Below, piece by piece: positions 23,846 to 30,646 of a DNA stretch of 33,067 bases. The notes under the pieces were generated by a model that searched no databases, had not been told where the DNA came from, and worked only from the letters and a program-made list of their open reading frames with translations. Made by a program: the position numbers and the translations under genes. The stretch comes from DAOVQB01 sp023128935 (lineage in GTDB: Bacteria; Eisenbacteria; RBG-16-71-46; CAIMUX01; WJJG01). Numbering within the stretch: the stretch's first letter is position 1; every line of letters starts with the position of its first letter. The stretch spans positions 1 through 33,067 of the forward strand of contig DAOVQB010000026.1 of assembly GCA_030628905.1 (NCBI GenBank), written 5' to 3'.

Positions 23846-24445
23846 CTACTTCGCAGGGACGAGCCCCTCACCTTCTTTCCGGAAGGCTCGTCCGCAGTCG
23901 GCGCACTTGAGGTCCTGTGGCAGGCGGCGGCCGCAGCGGCAGACCCAACCTCGCTGCCGGGCGGGGTTGCCGACAACCAGGGCGTGAGCGGGGACGTCGT
24001 TTGTAACGACTGCGCCGGCGCCTACATAGCACCAGGGGTTCAGTGTGTGGCCGCAGACGATCGTGGCGTTTGCGCCGATTGTGGCGCCTTCGCGTATGCG
24101 GGTTGGCAGCCACTTCCCGGATTGCCCTTTGTAGTCGGGATGACTTCGTGGAACAGGATCGTTGGTCAGAACTGCGTGCGGGCCCAGAAAGACATAGTCC
24201 TCGACAGTGACAAGATCCCAAACACTGACCCCGTTCTTGACCGTCACGAAGTTGCCTAACACAGCACCCGTTTCGATGAACGATGTCTCGCCGATATTAC
24301 AGTGTTTCCCAACGATGGCCCCTTTCATAACATGGGCAAAGGCCCAGATCCGGGTGCCTTCACCCACCTGCTCCGATTCGTTGATTCCGCTTGGATGGAT
24401 ATAAATATCTGCCACCCTCTGTCCCCCCGTGTACTGGGCCACCAT
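23846..24445 (-). CDS. Left-handed beta-helix N-acetyltransferase (WbpD/WlbB-like) with C-terminal zinc ribbon
   Basis: This 199-residue hexapeptide-repeat acyltransferase is of the type that N-acetylates UDP-3-amino sugars for surface polysaccharide, using acetyl-CoA. The repeat body runs from about 25 to 165, with turns such as GEGTRIWAFAHVMKGAIVG, IGETSFIETGAVLGNFVTV and VFLGPHAVLTNDPVPR. The last resembles the NDxxPR segment of WbpD. GATIGANATIVCGHTL and VGAGAVVTNDVPAHALVVGNP close the helix. Residues about 167-186 add a zinc-ribbon (C169, C171, C181, C184), seen in many relatives. ATG 24445 follows GGAGAGGGG. No other sugar gene is nearby, so the exact substrate is inferred only from the family. 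Confidence 0.85.
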   Translation of the reverse strand: MVAQYTGGQRVADIYIHPSGINESEQVGEGTRIWAFAHVMKGAIVGKHCNIGETSFIETGAVLGNFVTVKNGVSVWDLVTVEDYVFLGPHAVLTNDPVPRSHPDYKGQSGKWLPTRIREGATIGANATIVCGHTLNPWCYVGAGAVVTNDVPAHALVVGNPARQRGWVCRCGRRLPQDLKCADCGRAFRKEGEGLVPAK

Positions 24446-24451
24446 CCGACC

Positions 24452-24558
24452 CCTCTCCGCGGTTGCAATCCTACGCATTGCTCTCCGGTCGCAAGCCCAT
24501 GCATGTCTTCCTGGCCGCGGTCCTACGCACTCCTCTCCCGTCGTAATCCCACCTGTTT
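24452..24558. repeat. Degenerate 25-28-bp tandem repeat, about 4 copies
   Basis: Successive segments starting near 24452, 24480, 24507 and 24532 share CTCTCC, then a TCG(C/T)AA-like core and CC(T/C)AC/ATGC. Alignment is by eye and needs small gaps. It occupies the divergent promoter region between the acetyltransferase and rhomboid genes. Confidence 0.4.
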
Positions 24559-24595
24559 CTCCCAGGCTGTTCCTGACTCAGCGTGATTGCGATCT

Positions 24596-25549
24596 ATGCC
24601 AGCGTCCCGAATAATAGCCGGAGTCGTCATGCTGGTCACCATCCTGATGGAGGCAGGGATGATCCAACTTCGGGTCGGCCACAGCGAGGTGCGCTTCCCT
24701 GAGAGAAACTGGGAAGCCTGGGTGTCGGAGGGCCGGGTCCCCCCGGATGCGCTGGTCTTCTCGATGCGGCTTACCGGTGGCCTCTGGAAGAGGGCTGATT
24801 CCCTGGAACTCTATCAATTCTTCCGCAGAACGGGGGAGGAGGACAGGCGGGAGGCGGCCCTGTCTCTGGATCCCCGCTCTCCTTTTGCCGAACTGCCGGC
24901 GGTTGTGTTTCCACGGAAGGGGTTCTCCGCCACGGAACTCCTCCTCGGGTTGAATCTGGCTGTTGCGTTGATCCTCGTACTGGTCTGGCGGGGTGACTAT
25001 ACAGAGCACATCTTCGGCACTAGTGCTCTCTCTCATGGGCGGGGAGAAGGATTGGCCTGGGACTTATATGCGCTACTGGTTGACCGGCACCTGCCCATTG
25101 GGCTTGTGGCAACGCTCTTTATACACGCCGATCTGCGCCATCTGATGGCGAACATGATGACCCTGGTGCCGGCGGCTGCCTATGTCGAGTACCTGTACGG
25201 GCGTCGCGTCTGCCTGGTCTATCTAGTAGGTGGAGTTGCGGGGGCCATCACCTCATATCTCGCCAAGGGCCACGGACCGATGAGCGTGGGCGCTTCGGGC
25301 GCGATCTACGCGCTCATCGGTGTCATTGGCGGTTTCCTCGTGCGACACTATCGGCACATGCCGCGCTGGCATCGCTGGAGGACGCGGAGGATCTACATGC
25401 CGCTGCTGGCCATTGCCGTTCTCCCATCGATCTTCAATGCGGATTGGCGGGCTCACGTTGGTGGGTTCCTGTGCGGCCTGCTGCTCGGCGTGGTCCTGAG
25501 GTTGGGGAAGCGGGGTCGGGGTTTTCTGCTTCCCGCCGCGCGAGACTAG
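24596..25549 (+). CDS. Rhomboid-family intramembrane serine protease
   Basis: This 317-residue inner-membrane protein would cleave transmembrane helices within the lipid bilayer. The catalytic dyad is S234 in GASGAIYALIG and H287 in WRAHVGGF. The HxxxN pair of the second core helix is H182 and N186 (RHLMANMM). Hydrophobic helices are visible at about 5-25, 112-131, 167-200, 205-222, 231-250, 268-280 and 288-303. The first 110 residues form an N-terminal helix plus a soluble extension of unknown role (with FPERNWEAWVSEGRVPPDALVF). A short positively charged loop (RHYRHMPRWHRWRTRR) separates the last core helices. ATG 24596 is the first in frame; a TTG at 24587 is possible and no ribosome site is clear. 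Substrates are unknown. Confidence 0.92.
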   Translation: MPASRIIAGVVMLVTILMEAGMIQLRVGHSEVRFPERNWEAWVSEGRVPPDALVFSMRLTGGLWKRADSLELYQFFRRTGEEDRREAALSLDPRSPFAELPAVVFPRKGFSATELLLGLNLAVALILVLVWRGDYTEHIFGTSALSHGRGEGLAWDLYALLVDRHLPIGLVATLFIHADLRHLMANMMTLVPAAAYVEYLYGRRVCLVYLVGGVAGAITSYLAKGHGPMSVGASGAIYALIGVIGGFLVRHYRHMPRWHRWRTRRIYMPLLAIAVLPSIFNADWRAHVGGFLCGLLLGVVLRLGKRGRGFLLPAARD

Positions 25550-25601
25550 AAGCCGGGTTTCTCGGTGCTGTTACGCATGAACCGCGCTGCTTCCCGAGCA
25601 C

Positions 25602-25688
25602 ACCCTGCCTGTTCTGCCGAAAGCCCTCACACCCTGCCTGTTCTGCCGAAAGCCCTCACACCCTGCCTGTTCTGCCGAAAGCCCTTGA
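25602..25688. repeat. 29-bp tandem repeat, three copies
   Basis: Units start at 25602, 25631 and 25660 (ACCCTGCCTGTTCTGCCGAA plus AGCCCTCAC). The first two are identical and the third diverges only in its last bases, where TTGACA begins. There are no spacers, so it is not a CRISPR. A variant of the post-stop motif (GGGTTTCTCGGTG, 25555-25567) precedes it. Confidence 0.9.
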
Positions 25689-25740
25689 CACGGCGCGGTG
25701 GTGGCCATCTATGTGCTTTGCGTATCAACTTTGCTATCCT
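25685..25740 (+). promoter_or_regulatory. guaA: Candidate promoter region for guaA
   Basis: TTGACA (25685-25690) arises at the end of the last 29-bp repeat, with TCTATG 17 bases on. A separate extended -10 element, TGCTATCCT (25732-25740), lies 36 bases before the guaA start without a good -35. Either could be used. Confidence 0.4.
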
Positions 25741-25775
25741 TGCGCAGGTACATCCAGGTAGGAGATCCCGTTTCA

Positions 25776-27842
25776 ATGCAGCATGATTGCATCGCAGTTG
25801 TCGATTTCGGAGGCCAATACGCGCACCTGATCGCTACAAAGGTGCGCCGCCTCAAGGTCCGCGCCGACATCCTCGACCCCCTGGCTCCGGTCGATGCCTT
25901 TCGGGCCTACAAGGGCATCATCCTTTCCGGGAGTCCCGCGCTGAGTGCCCATGGGGAGGGAGCCGATTACACGCGAGAGATCTTCGATCTTCCACTTCCC
26001 ATCCTCGGACTGTGCTTTGGCCACCAGGAGATCGCCAAGCGGTATGGGGGGCGGGTGGAGCATACGCGGCGGGAATATGGTTTCGCGAACCTGCAGATCC
26101 TCGGGGAGAGTCCAATCTTCGCGGGCCTGGGGCCCGACGAGATCGTCTGGATGAGTCACGGGGATTCGGTGATCGAGCTGCCCCCCACGTTTGAGGAGTT
26201 GGGCTGCTCCACGCACGCCAGGCCAGGCACCGGGAAGGATCTGTCGGATACCACGCACGACATGGCAGGCACCGGGAAGGATCTGTCGGATACCACGCAC
26301 GACATGGCAGGCACCGGGAACGATGCGCGGGATCCCGCACACCACAACAGCGGACACAGGAATGCAGCCATTGCATCCGAGACACTCAAACGCTACGGGT
26401 TCCAGTTCCACCCCGAGGTCGATGATACAGAGCGCGGCGAGCTGATGCTCGAGAACTTCGCCGTGCGGATCTGCGGCTGCCGGGGCGACTGGACCATTGC
26501 CAACTATGTCGAGGAGCAGGTGGAGGAGATCCGCTCTCTGGTTGGGAGTAAACAGGTTTTTGTCTTGGCCAGCGGGGGCGTGGATTCAACCGTGCTCGCC
26601 AAGCTGTTGGTGCAGGCGCTTGGGGCCGAGGGTGTGCATCTGCTTCATATCGACAACGGACTGATGCGCAAGGGTGAGAGTCAGGGAGTTGTTGAATGTT
26701 TCCACGAGTGGGGCGTCACCAAGAACCTGCACTTCATCGATGCTTCGGAGGCCTTCCTGAATGCCTTGAAGGAGCTTGTGGAACCGGAGCGCAAGCGCGT
26801 GGCGATCGGGAATACATTCATAGAGGTTTGTGAGCAGCAGATGAGACGGTTGGGCGTTGAAGATGCGCTTCTCGCGCAGGGAACCATCTACCCTGATACG
26901 ATCGAAACGGGTGGGACGAGCCGGGCGGACGTGATCAAGACACACCATAACAGGGTGCCGGTGATTGAGGAAATGATCCGCGCGGGGAAGGTGCTCGAGC
27001 CCTTGCGGGATCTGTACAAGGTTGAGGTTCGCGAACTCGGGGCTAAGCTTGGCATCGACCGTGAGTTCCTAGACCGGCACCCCTTTCCGGGACCCGGATT
27101 GGGTGTGCGCCTCCTGTGTAGCTACGGAGATCGAGCACCGGGAGATTCCGGTGACGCGGCCGACGAGCTCGAATCGGTCAACAAGGAGGCCCGCGGCATA
27201 GCGCGCGTCTTCGGCTTGGGGGCCGTTGCGCTGCCGGTGCGTTCGGTTGGCGTCAAGGCAGACCTCCGCTCCTACGAATGGCCGGTTTTCCTGTATGGCC
27301 CGCCCGGAAGGCTGGCGCCGTGGGGCACAGTCCTGGAGGCAGCCAACCAGATCTACAAGGAGGTCGATGGCGTCAACCGCTGCGCCTATGACCTGACGAC
27401 GTGCGGATGGATCGATGACAGTGCGGCGCGTGGATGGAGCGATGGTGGTACAGCGCGTGGATGGAGCGATGGCGGTGCCGGCGAGGAGGATGGCACCGCA
27501 GAGCCGCGATTCAGGTGCCTCGAGGCCTATACCACTCGGGAAAGGCTCGATCTGCTCCGCGAGGTCGATGCCATTGTGATGAACGGACTCCAGCGTCACG
27601 GCCTCATGAAGCAGATCTGGCAGTGTCCCACGGTCATGCTTCCCATCAGCGTGAACGGCCGCGGGCGGGAACTGGTCATCATCCGGCCGGTCCTCTCGGA
27701 GCGGGCCATGACCGCTCGCCCGGCCGAGCTTCCTGAGTCCCTCGTGACCGAACTACGGAGCGGCATCCTCGTACTTCCAGGCATCAGTGGGTTTTGCATT
27801 GATGCGACCACCAAGCCTCCGGGGACCATTGAGTGGGAGTAA
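25776..27842 (+). CDS. guaA: GMP synthetase (glutamine-hydrolysing), long form with two repeat insertions
   Basis: GuaA converts XMP to GMP with ATP and glutamine. The 688-residue protein has the class I amidotransferase domain (1-230) with C80 (GLCFGHQE), H212 and E214 (FHPEV). It has the PP-loop SGGVDST (266-272) and the C-terminal dimerisation domain ending KPPGTIEWE. The C-terminal part resembles the long eukaryote-type enzyme (LPVRSVGVKADLRSY, HGLMKQIWQCPTVMLP) rather than the 525-residue E. coli type. Two extra segments interrupt it. Residues about 150-195 hold a 14-residue repeat (GTGKDLSDTTHDMA) just before the catalytic histidine. Residues about 541-575 hold a 9-residue repeat (ARGWSDGGT). 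All catalytic motifs survive. ATG 25776 follows GGTAGGAG; the frame is open to 25698. Confidence 0.95.
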   Translation: MQHDCIAVVDFGGQYAHLIATKVRRLKVRADILDPLAPVDAFRAYKGIILSGSPALSAHGEGADYTREIFDLPLPILGLCFGHQEIAKRYGGRVEHTRREYGFANLQILGESPIFAGLGPDEIVWMSHGDSVIELPPTFEELGCSTHARPGTGKDLSDTTHDMAGTGKDLSDTTHDMAGTGNDARDPAHHNSGHRNAAIASETLKRYGFQFHPEVDDTERGELMLENFAVRICGCRGDWTIANYVEEQVEEIRSLVGSKQVFVLASGGVDSTVLAKLLVQALGAEGVHLLHIDNGLMRKGESQGVVECFHEWGVTKNLHFIDASEAFLNALKELVEPERKRVAIGNTFIEVCEQQMRRLGVEDALLAQGTIYPDTIETGGTSRADVIKTHHNRVPVIEEMIRAGKVLEPLRDLYKVEVRELGAKLGIDREFLDRHPFPGPGLGVRLLCSYGDRAPGDSGDAADELESVNKEARGIARVFGLGAVALPVRSVGVKADLRSYEWPVFLYGPPGRLAPWGTVLEAANQIYKEVDGVNRCAYDLTTCGWIDDSAARGWSDGGTARGWSDGGAGEEDGTAEPRFRCLEAYTTRERLDLLREVDAIVMNGLQRHGLMKQIWQCPTVMLPISVNGRGRELVIIRPVLSERAMTARPAELPESLVTELRSGILVLPGISGFCIDATTKPPGTIEWE
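26226..26330. repeat. guaA: 42-bp in-frame tandem repeat inside guaA, about 2.4 copies
   Basis: Units start at 26226, 26268 and 26310 (GGCACCGGGAAGGATCTGTC). The first two are identical over 42 bases. They encode 14-residue repeats between STHA and AIASETLKRYGFQFHPEV of the amidotransferase domain. Confidence 0.9.
27399..27479. repeat. guaA: 27-bp in-frame tandem repeat inside guaA, three copies
   Basis: Copies at 27399, 27426 and 27453 share GCGYGTGGATGGAGCGATGG or a variant. The last two are nearly identical and the first is diverged. They encode 9-residue repeats (ARGWSDGGT) in the C-terminal domain. Confidence 0.85.
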
Positions 27843-28010
27843 TGGAACCACAACGCGGACGGGGTTTTCTTTCGAGTGTGGGAGGTGTAGACTCTCTCGC
27901 CCTGGGCGGCGATGGGCTCCGAAAAGGGAAGAGAGCGCGGGTTGAAGTCGGCAGAGACAGGGCCGGGGCCGCGCGCGTTGGTTTTGAGACCGGGCATCGG
28001 GAGGTTCGGG

Positions 28011-28634
28011 ATGAGAAGAATCGGATGGTTGGGGCTGGCACTTCTGGCGGTCGCGGGCTTGGTCTGGTTGGCAAGCAGTGACCTGACGGCGATGGCTGAC
28101 GAGAAGACTGTCGAGAAGACTGTCGAGAAGAAGGCGGTGGCGGAGGAGAAGGCGGTGGAGCACGGGTATCTTGGCGCCACGGCCTGCAAGATCTGCCACA
28201 AGAAAGAGACCAAGGGCGCACAGTACACCAAGTGGCTTGCCAGTCCGCACGCCCATGCCTACCAGACCCTGCTGACTGACGAGTCGAAGAAGATCTGCAA
28301 GAAGCTAGGCATCAAGGAAGCTCCGGAAGCGGCGGGCAAATGTCTCAAGTGTCACGTTACAGCGTACGGTGTGAAGGCCGAACTTCTGGGTAAGAAGTAT
28401 GACAAGACCGAGGGCGTGAGCTGCGAGTCCTGTCACGGCCCGGCCGCGGACTGGAAGAAGCCTCACATGAAGGATCCCGAGACGGCCGCGAAACTCGGTA
28501 TGATCAAGCCGGATGACGAGAAGATGTGCATGGGGTGCCACAACGAGGAAAGCCCGACGTATAAGCCGTTCAAGTACAAGGAGAAACTGGCGGCTATCGC
28601 CCATCCGAACCCGATGAAGGCTGATAAGAAGTAG
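28011..28634 (+). CDS. Tetraheme cytochrome c (cytochrome c554-like)
   Basis: This 207-residue exported c-type cytochrome has an N-terminal hydrophobic signal or anchor (about 4-23, GWLGLALLAVAGLVWLA), then a Lys/Glu-rich linker with the repeat EKTVEKTVEK. Four haem-binding motifs follow: CKICH (59-63), CLKCH (111-115), CESCH (138-142) and CMGCH (173-177). Additional histidines (SPHAHAY, about 79-84, and others) can serve as distal ligands. The spacing resembles the cytochrome_C554 family, which carries electrons in the periplasm. ATG 28011 follows GGGAGG; the frame is open to 27912. The haem ligation system CcsA/ResB lies about 1.2 kb downstream on the other strand. The electron donor and acceptor are unknown. 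Confidence 0.92.
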   Translation: MRRIGWLGLALLAVAGLVWLASSDLTAMADEKTVEKTVEKKAVAEEKAVEHGYLGATACKICHKKETKGAQYTKWLASPHAHAYQTLLTDESKKICKKLGIKEAPEAAGKCLKCHVTAYGVKAELLGKKYDKTEGVSCESCHGPAADWKKPHMKDPETAAKLGMIKPDDEKMCMGCHNEESPTYKPFKYKEKLAAIAHPNPMKADKK

Positions 28635-28664
28635 TCGCTTGATTATATGTCCTGCTGCGCGTGG

Positions 28665-29474
28665 CTACGGCCGGTAGAGCGCCTTGATAGTCCCCCAGTG
28701 CGCCACCTCTACCGGTGTGTGCCCACAAGGATTCGGGTCACAATGCTCCCACTCAGGATGATATGTGCCACCAGCTTGAATGCATTGCTCCTCAGATAAG
28801 ATGTGACACTCGATGCCGATACAACAAACGCTGAAGATATCGGGCGGATTACAGAAAATACCTTCAGTGTTGATGCCGAGGGCTCCGAAGCACTCGGCTT
28901 CCCAGCGATGGCCGGGATCGGTGCAGTTGCCCGTTCCTCCAAAAGGCGGGCTGGGGCACGGATCAAGGCTAAGGGGAATCACTCCCGGGCCGGCCTCTGG
29001 ATAGACATAGCCGGCGAAGAAGTAGACAGCTTCGCAAGCTCCGATCCATGGTTCGTCAATAATGACGAATGCGGTCCCGCAGTCAGGGCGTGGCCAGCCA
29101 GAGGGTATAGGGATCTCGATCCCCATGCTGGGGAAGCAAGGGCCCCAGTCGGTGAAGTCGAACAGGTCCTGCGAGAACTCGCCAAGTCCGTACTCGACGG
29201 CACACCATTGCTTCTCCTCGTCCCAAGCCGCCAACACATACCACACTATGCCGGTGGCGGTGGCAACATCAACGCGATTCACTTGCTCGGTGGGATCCGA
29301 GATCGCGAAGGGCTCATAGGCCTGGCACCAGCCTTCAGCAGGTGGGTCGAGGGAGAATTGCACCTGAGCCTCATAGTGTGCGATCAGAACACCGCCGGCC
29401 AAGTTGGTCAAGCTGGCGCAAGCACTTGGCGCAATGGAGACGAACCCGATTAGCAGCGCGATTGAGTTCCTCAT
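28665..29474 (-). CDS. Cysteine-rich secreted protein with conserved-looking C-terminal tail
   Basis: This is a 269-residue exported protein of unknown function. The signal peptide ends near residue 20 (IAPSACA). The mature part is rich in paired cysteines, glycine, proline and aromatic residues, suggesting disulfide-stabilised beta structure. Near the C-terminus is a CCIGIECHILSEEQC segment followed by GGTYHPEWEHCDPNPC. I associate this pattern with secreted proteins of uncultivated FCB-type bacteria and planctomycetes. The chain ends in AHWGTIKALYRP, which could be a short sorting tail; this is inference. ATG 29474 follows GGAGGAT at a good distance. A candidate promoter lies at 29512-29540. 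Confidence 0.8.
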   Translation of the reverse strand: MRNSIALLIGFVSIAPSACASLTNLAGGVLIAHYEAQVQFSLDPPAEGWCQAYEPFAISDPTEQVNRVDVATATGIVWYVLAAWDEEKQWCAVEYGLGEFSQDLFDFTDWGPCFPSMGIEIPIPSGWPRPDCGTAFVIIDEPWIGACEAVYFFAGYVYPEAGPGVIPLSLDPCPSPPFGGTGNCTDPGHRWEAECFGALGINTEGIFCNPPDIFSVCCIGIECHILSEEQCIQAGGTYHPEWEHCDPNPCGHTPVEVAHWGTIKALYRP

Positions 29475-29511
29475 TACTGATCCTCCAGCGTGAGGGAACA
29501 ACCAATAGCAC

Positions 29512-29540
29512 ATCATATGTCACCATATGTCATTGGTGAA
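29512..29540 (-). promoter_or_regulatory. Candidate promoter and operator for the cysteine-rich secreted protein
   Basis: On the minus strand TTCACC (29535-29540) is followed after 17 bases by TATGAT (29512-29517, five of six consensus). Between and over them lies a direct repeat of CATATGTCA (29514-29522 and 29524-29532). A 6-bp inverted repeat (ACCAAT 29501-29506, ATTGGT 29532-29537) flanks the -10, suggesting a regulator site. Confidence 0.45.
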
Positions 29541-29826
29541 CCATTGGCAAGGTTTGTGCACATAGCTTTTGGTTGAGCTGCGAGGGCTCGTGGCGTGCGG
29601 CTTGGATAAGAGCCCCGTCCAAAGATTGAGGAGCCAATTCCGCGTCTGTTAGACGACCCGTCCCCTGGCTGCCTTCGAGGGGGTTGGCGATTGCCAGCTC
29701 CATACGAGACAGTCCGAGATCCAAGCCTGGGACATCAAGTGGCGAGCCGTTGCTTTCGTCAGGGCGGAGCACAAAGACCTCGCCATCCTTTCGGCGTGTG
29801 ATAGGAGTTGTGCGAACCCCCGCCAA
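29530..29826 (-). CDS. Doubtful small hypothetical protein downstream of ccsA
   Basis: A 98-residue frame starts at TTG 29826, seven bases after the ccsA stop, and ends at 29530. It has no signal peptide, no membrane segment and no motif I recognise. Composition is protein-like but not distinctive, and there is no clear ribosome site. It could be a real small gene of the ccs operon, a decayed remnant, or chance. In related operons hemA often follows ccsA, but this sequence does not resemble HemA. Without it, 29475-29832 would be an empty 358-bp gap. Confidence 0.25.
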   Translation of the reverse strand: MAGVRTTPITRRKDGEVFVLRPDESNGSPLDVPGLDLGLSRMELAIANPLEGSQGTGRLTDAELAPQSLDGALIQAARHEPSQLNQKLCAQTLPMVHQ

Positions 29827-29832
29827 CTCGGG

Positions 29833-30642
29833 CTATTCGTAGGCGTGCTGCCCTCCCAGGAAGAGATTGCCCAAGAAGCAGAGGATCACCATCACAAACC
29901 CGATGATCGAGAGGATGGCGGCCTTATGGCCTTTCCACCCGCGCTGGTATCGCGCGTGCAGGTAACCCGTGTAGAAGAGCCAGATGATCCAGGAACCCAC
30001 CTCCTTCGGATCCCAACTCCAGAAGCTGCCCCACGCCTCGTAAGCCCAGATGGCTCCCGCGAAGAGGGCGCCCAGTGTGAACAGGGGATAGCCGACGGAA
30101 ATGGCACTGTGGTTCAGGACATCGATCCGTGCCAGTTCCGCCGGTGGGGTTGAGGGGTCACGTTCCTTGAACAGATAATAGATGGCCAGTCCGAAGGAGA
30201 CGGCGAACGCGCCCTCCGCCAGTGCGGCCATCGAGACATGGATGTGAAGCCAGTAGCTCTGCAGGGCGGGAATGAGTTGTTGATGGATCTCCTTGGGCAA
30301 CAGTGAAGCCATGGCCATGATGGCGATTACCAGCGGTGTGATCAAACTGCCTAGTTCGAAGCGCCTTGTGCGCGCGAGTAGCAGGGCAAGTAAGAGGGCT
30401 GCCATCCAGGCCATGACGCTCGCGTACTCATGCATCGACGAGAGCGGAACATGTCCAGCCAGATGCCAGCGCACGCCGAAGGCAATGAGCTGAGTGATTG
30501 CCCCGGTGGTGAGCCCGGCGACTCCAATCCATCCAAACACAGTGCGGCGCACGGCGCTGCGGATCAAGAAGGAGGCGAAGGCGCCAATGTAGACCCCGAA
30601 GGCAACAGTAAAGATCTGAATGTCCGTTGTGTAGTTCACCAT
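29833..30642 (-). CDS. ccsA: Cytochrome c biogenesis protein CcsA/ResC (haem handling subunit)
   Basis: This is a 269-residue polytopic inner-membrane protein of System II cytochrome c maturation. With ResB it exports haem and attaches it to CxxCH motifs outside the membrane. The haem-handling WWD signature is complete: WGSFWSWDPKEVGSWIIWL (about 210-228). Conserved histidines flank it (HVPLSSMHEYASVMAW near 75-90, LHIHVSMAALAEGAFA near 145-160, and HARYQRGWKGHKAA near the end). About eight hydrophobic helices can be traced. ATG 30642 lies four bases after the resB stop, with GAGG just upstream, so the two are translated from one message. The homologous name ccsB is used in some genomes. Confidence 0.93.
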   Translation of the reverse strand: MVNYTTDIQIFTVAFGVYIGAFASFLIRSAVRRTVFGWIGVAGLTTGAITQLIAFGVRWHLAGHVPLSSMHEYASVMAWMAALLLALLLARTRRFELGSLITPLVIAIMAMASLLPKEIHQQLIPALQSYWLHIHVSMAALAEGAFAVSFGLAIYYLFKERDPSTPPAELARIDVLNHSAISVGYPLFTLGALFAGAIWAYEAWGSFWSWDPKEVGSWIIWLFYTGYLHARYQRGWKGHKAAILSIIGFVMVILCFLGNLFLGGQHAYE

Positions 30643-30646
30643 ATCC

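Noticed and set aside
25602..25688. 29-bp repeats resembling a CRISPR array in unit length
   Set aside because: The units are directly joined with no spacers and no cas gene is present.
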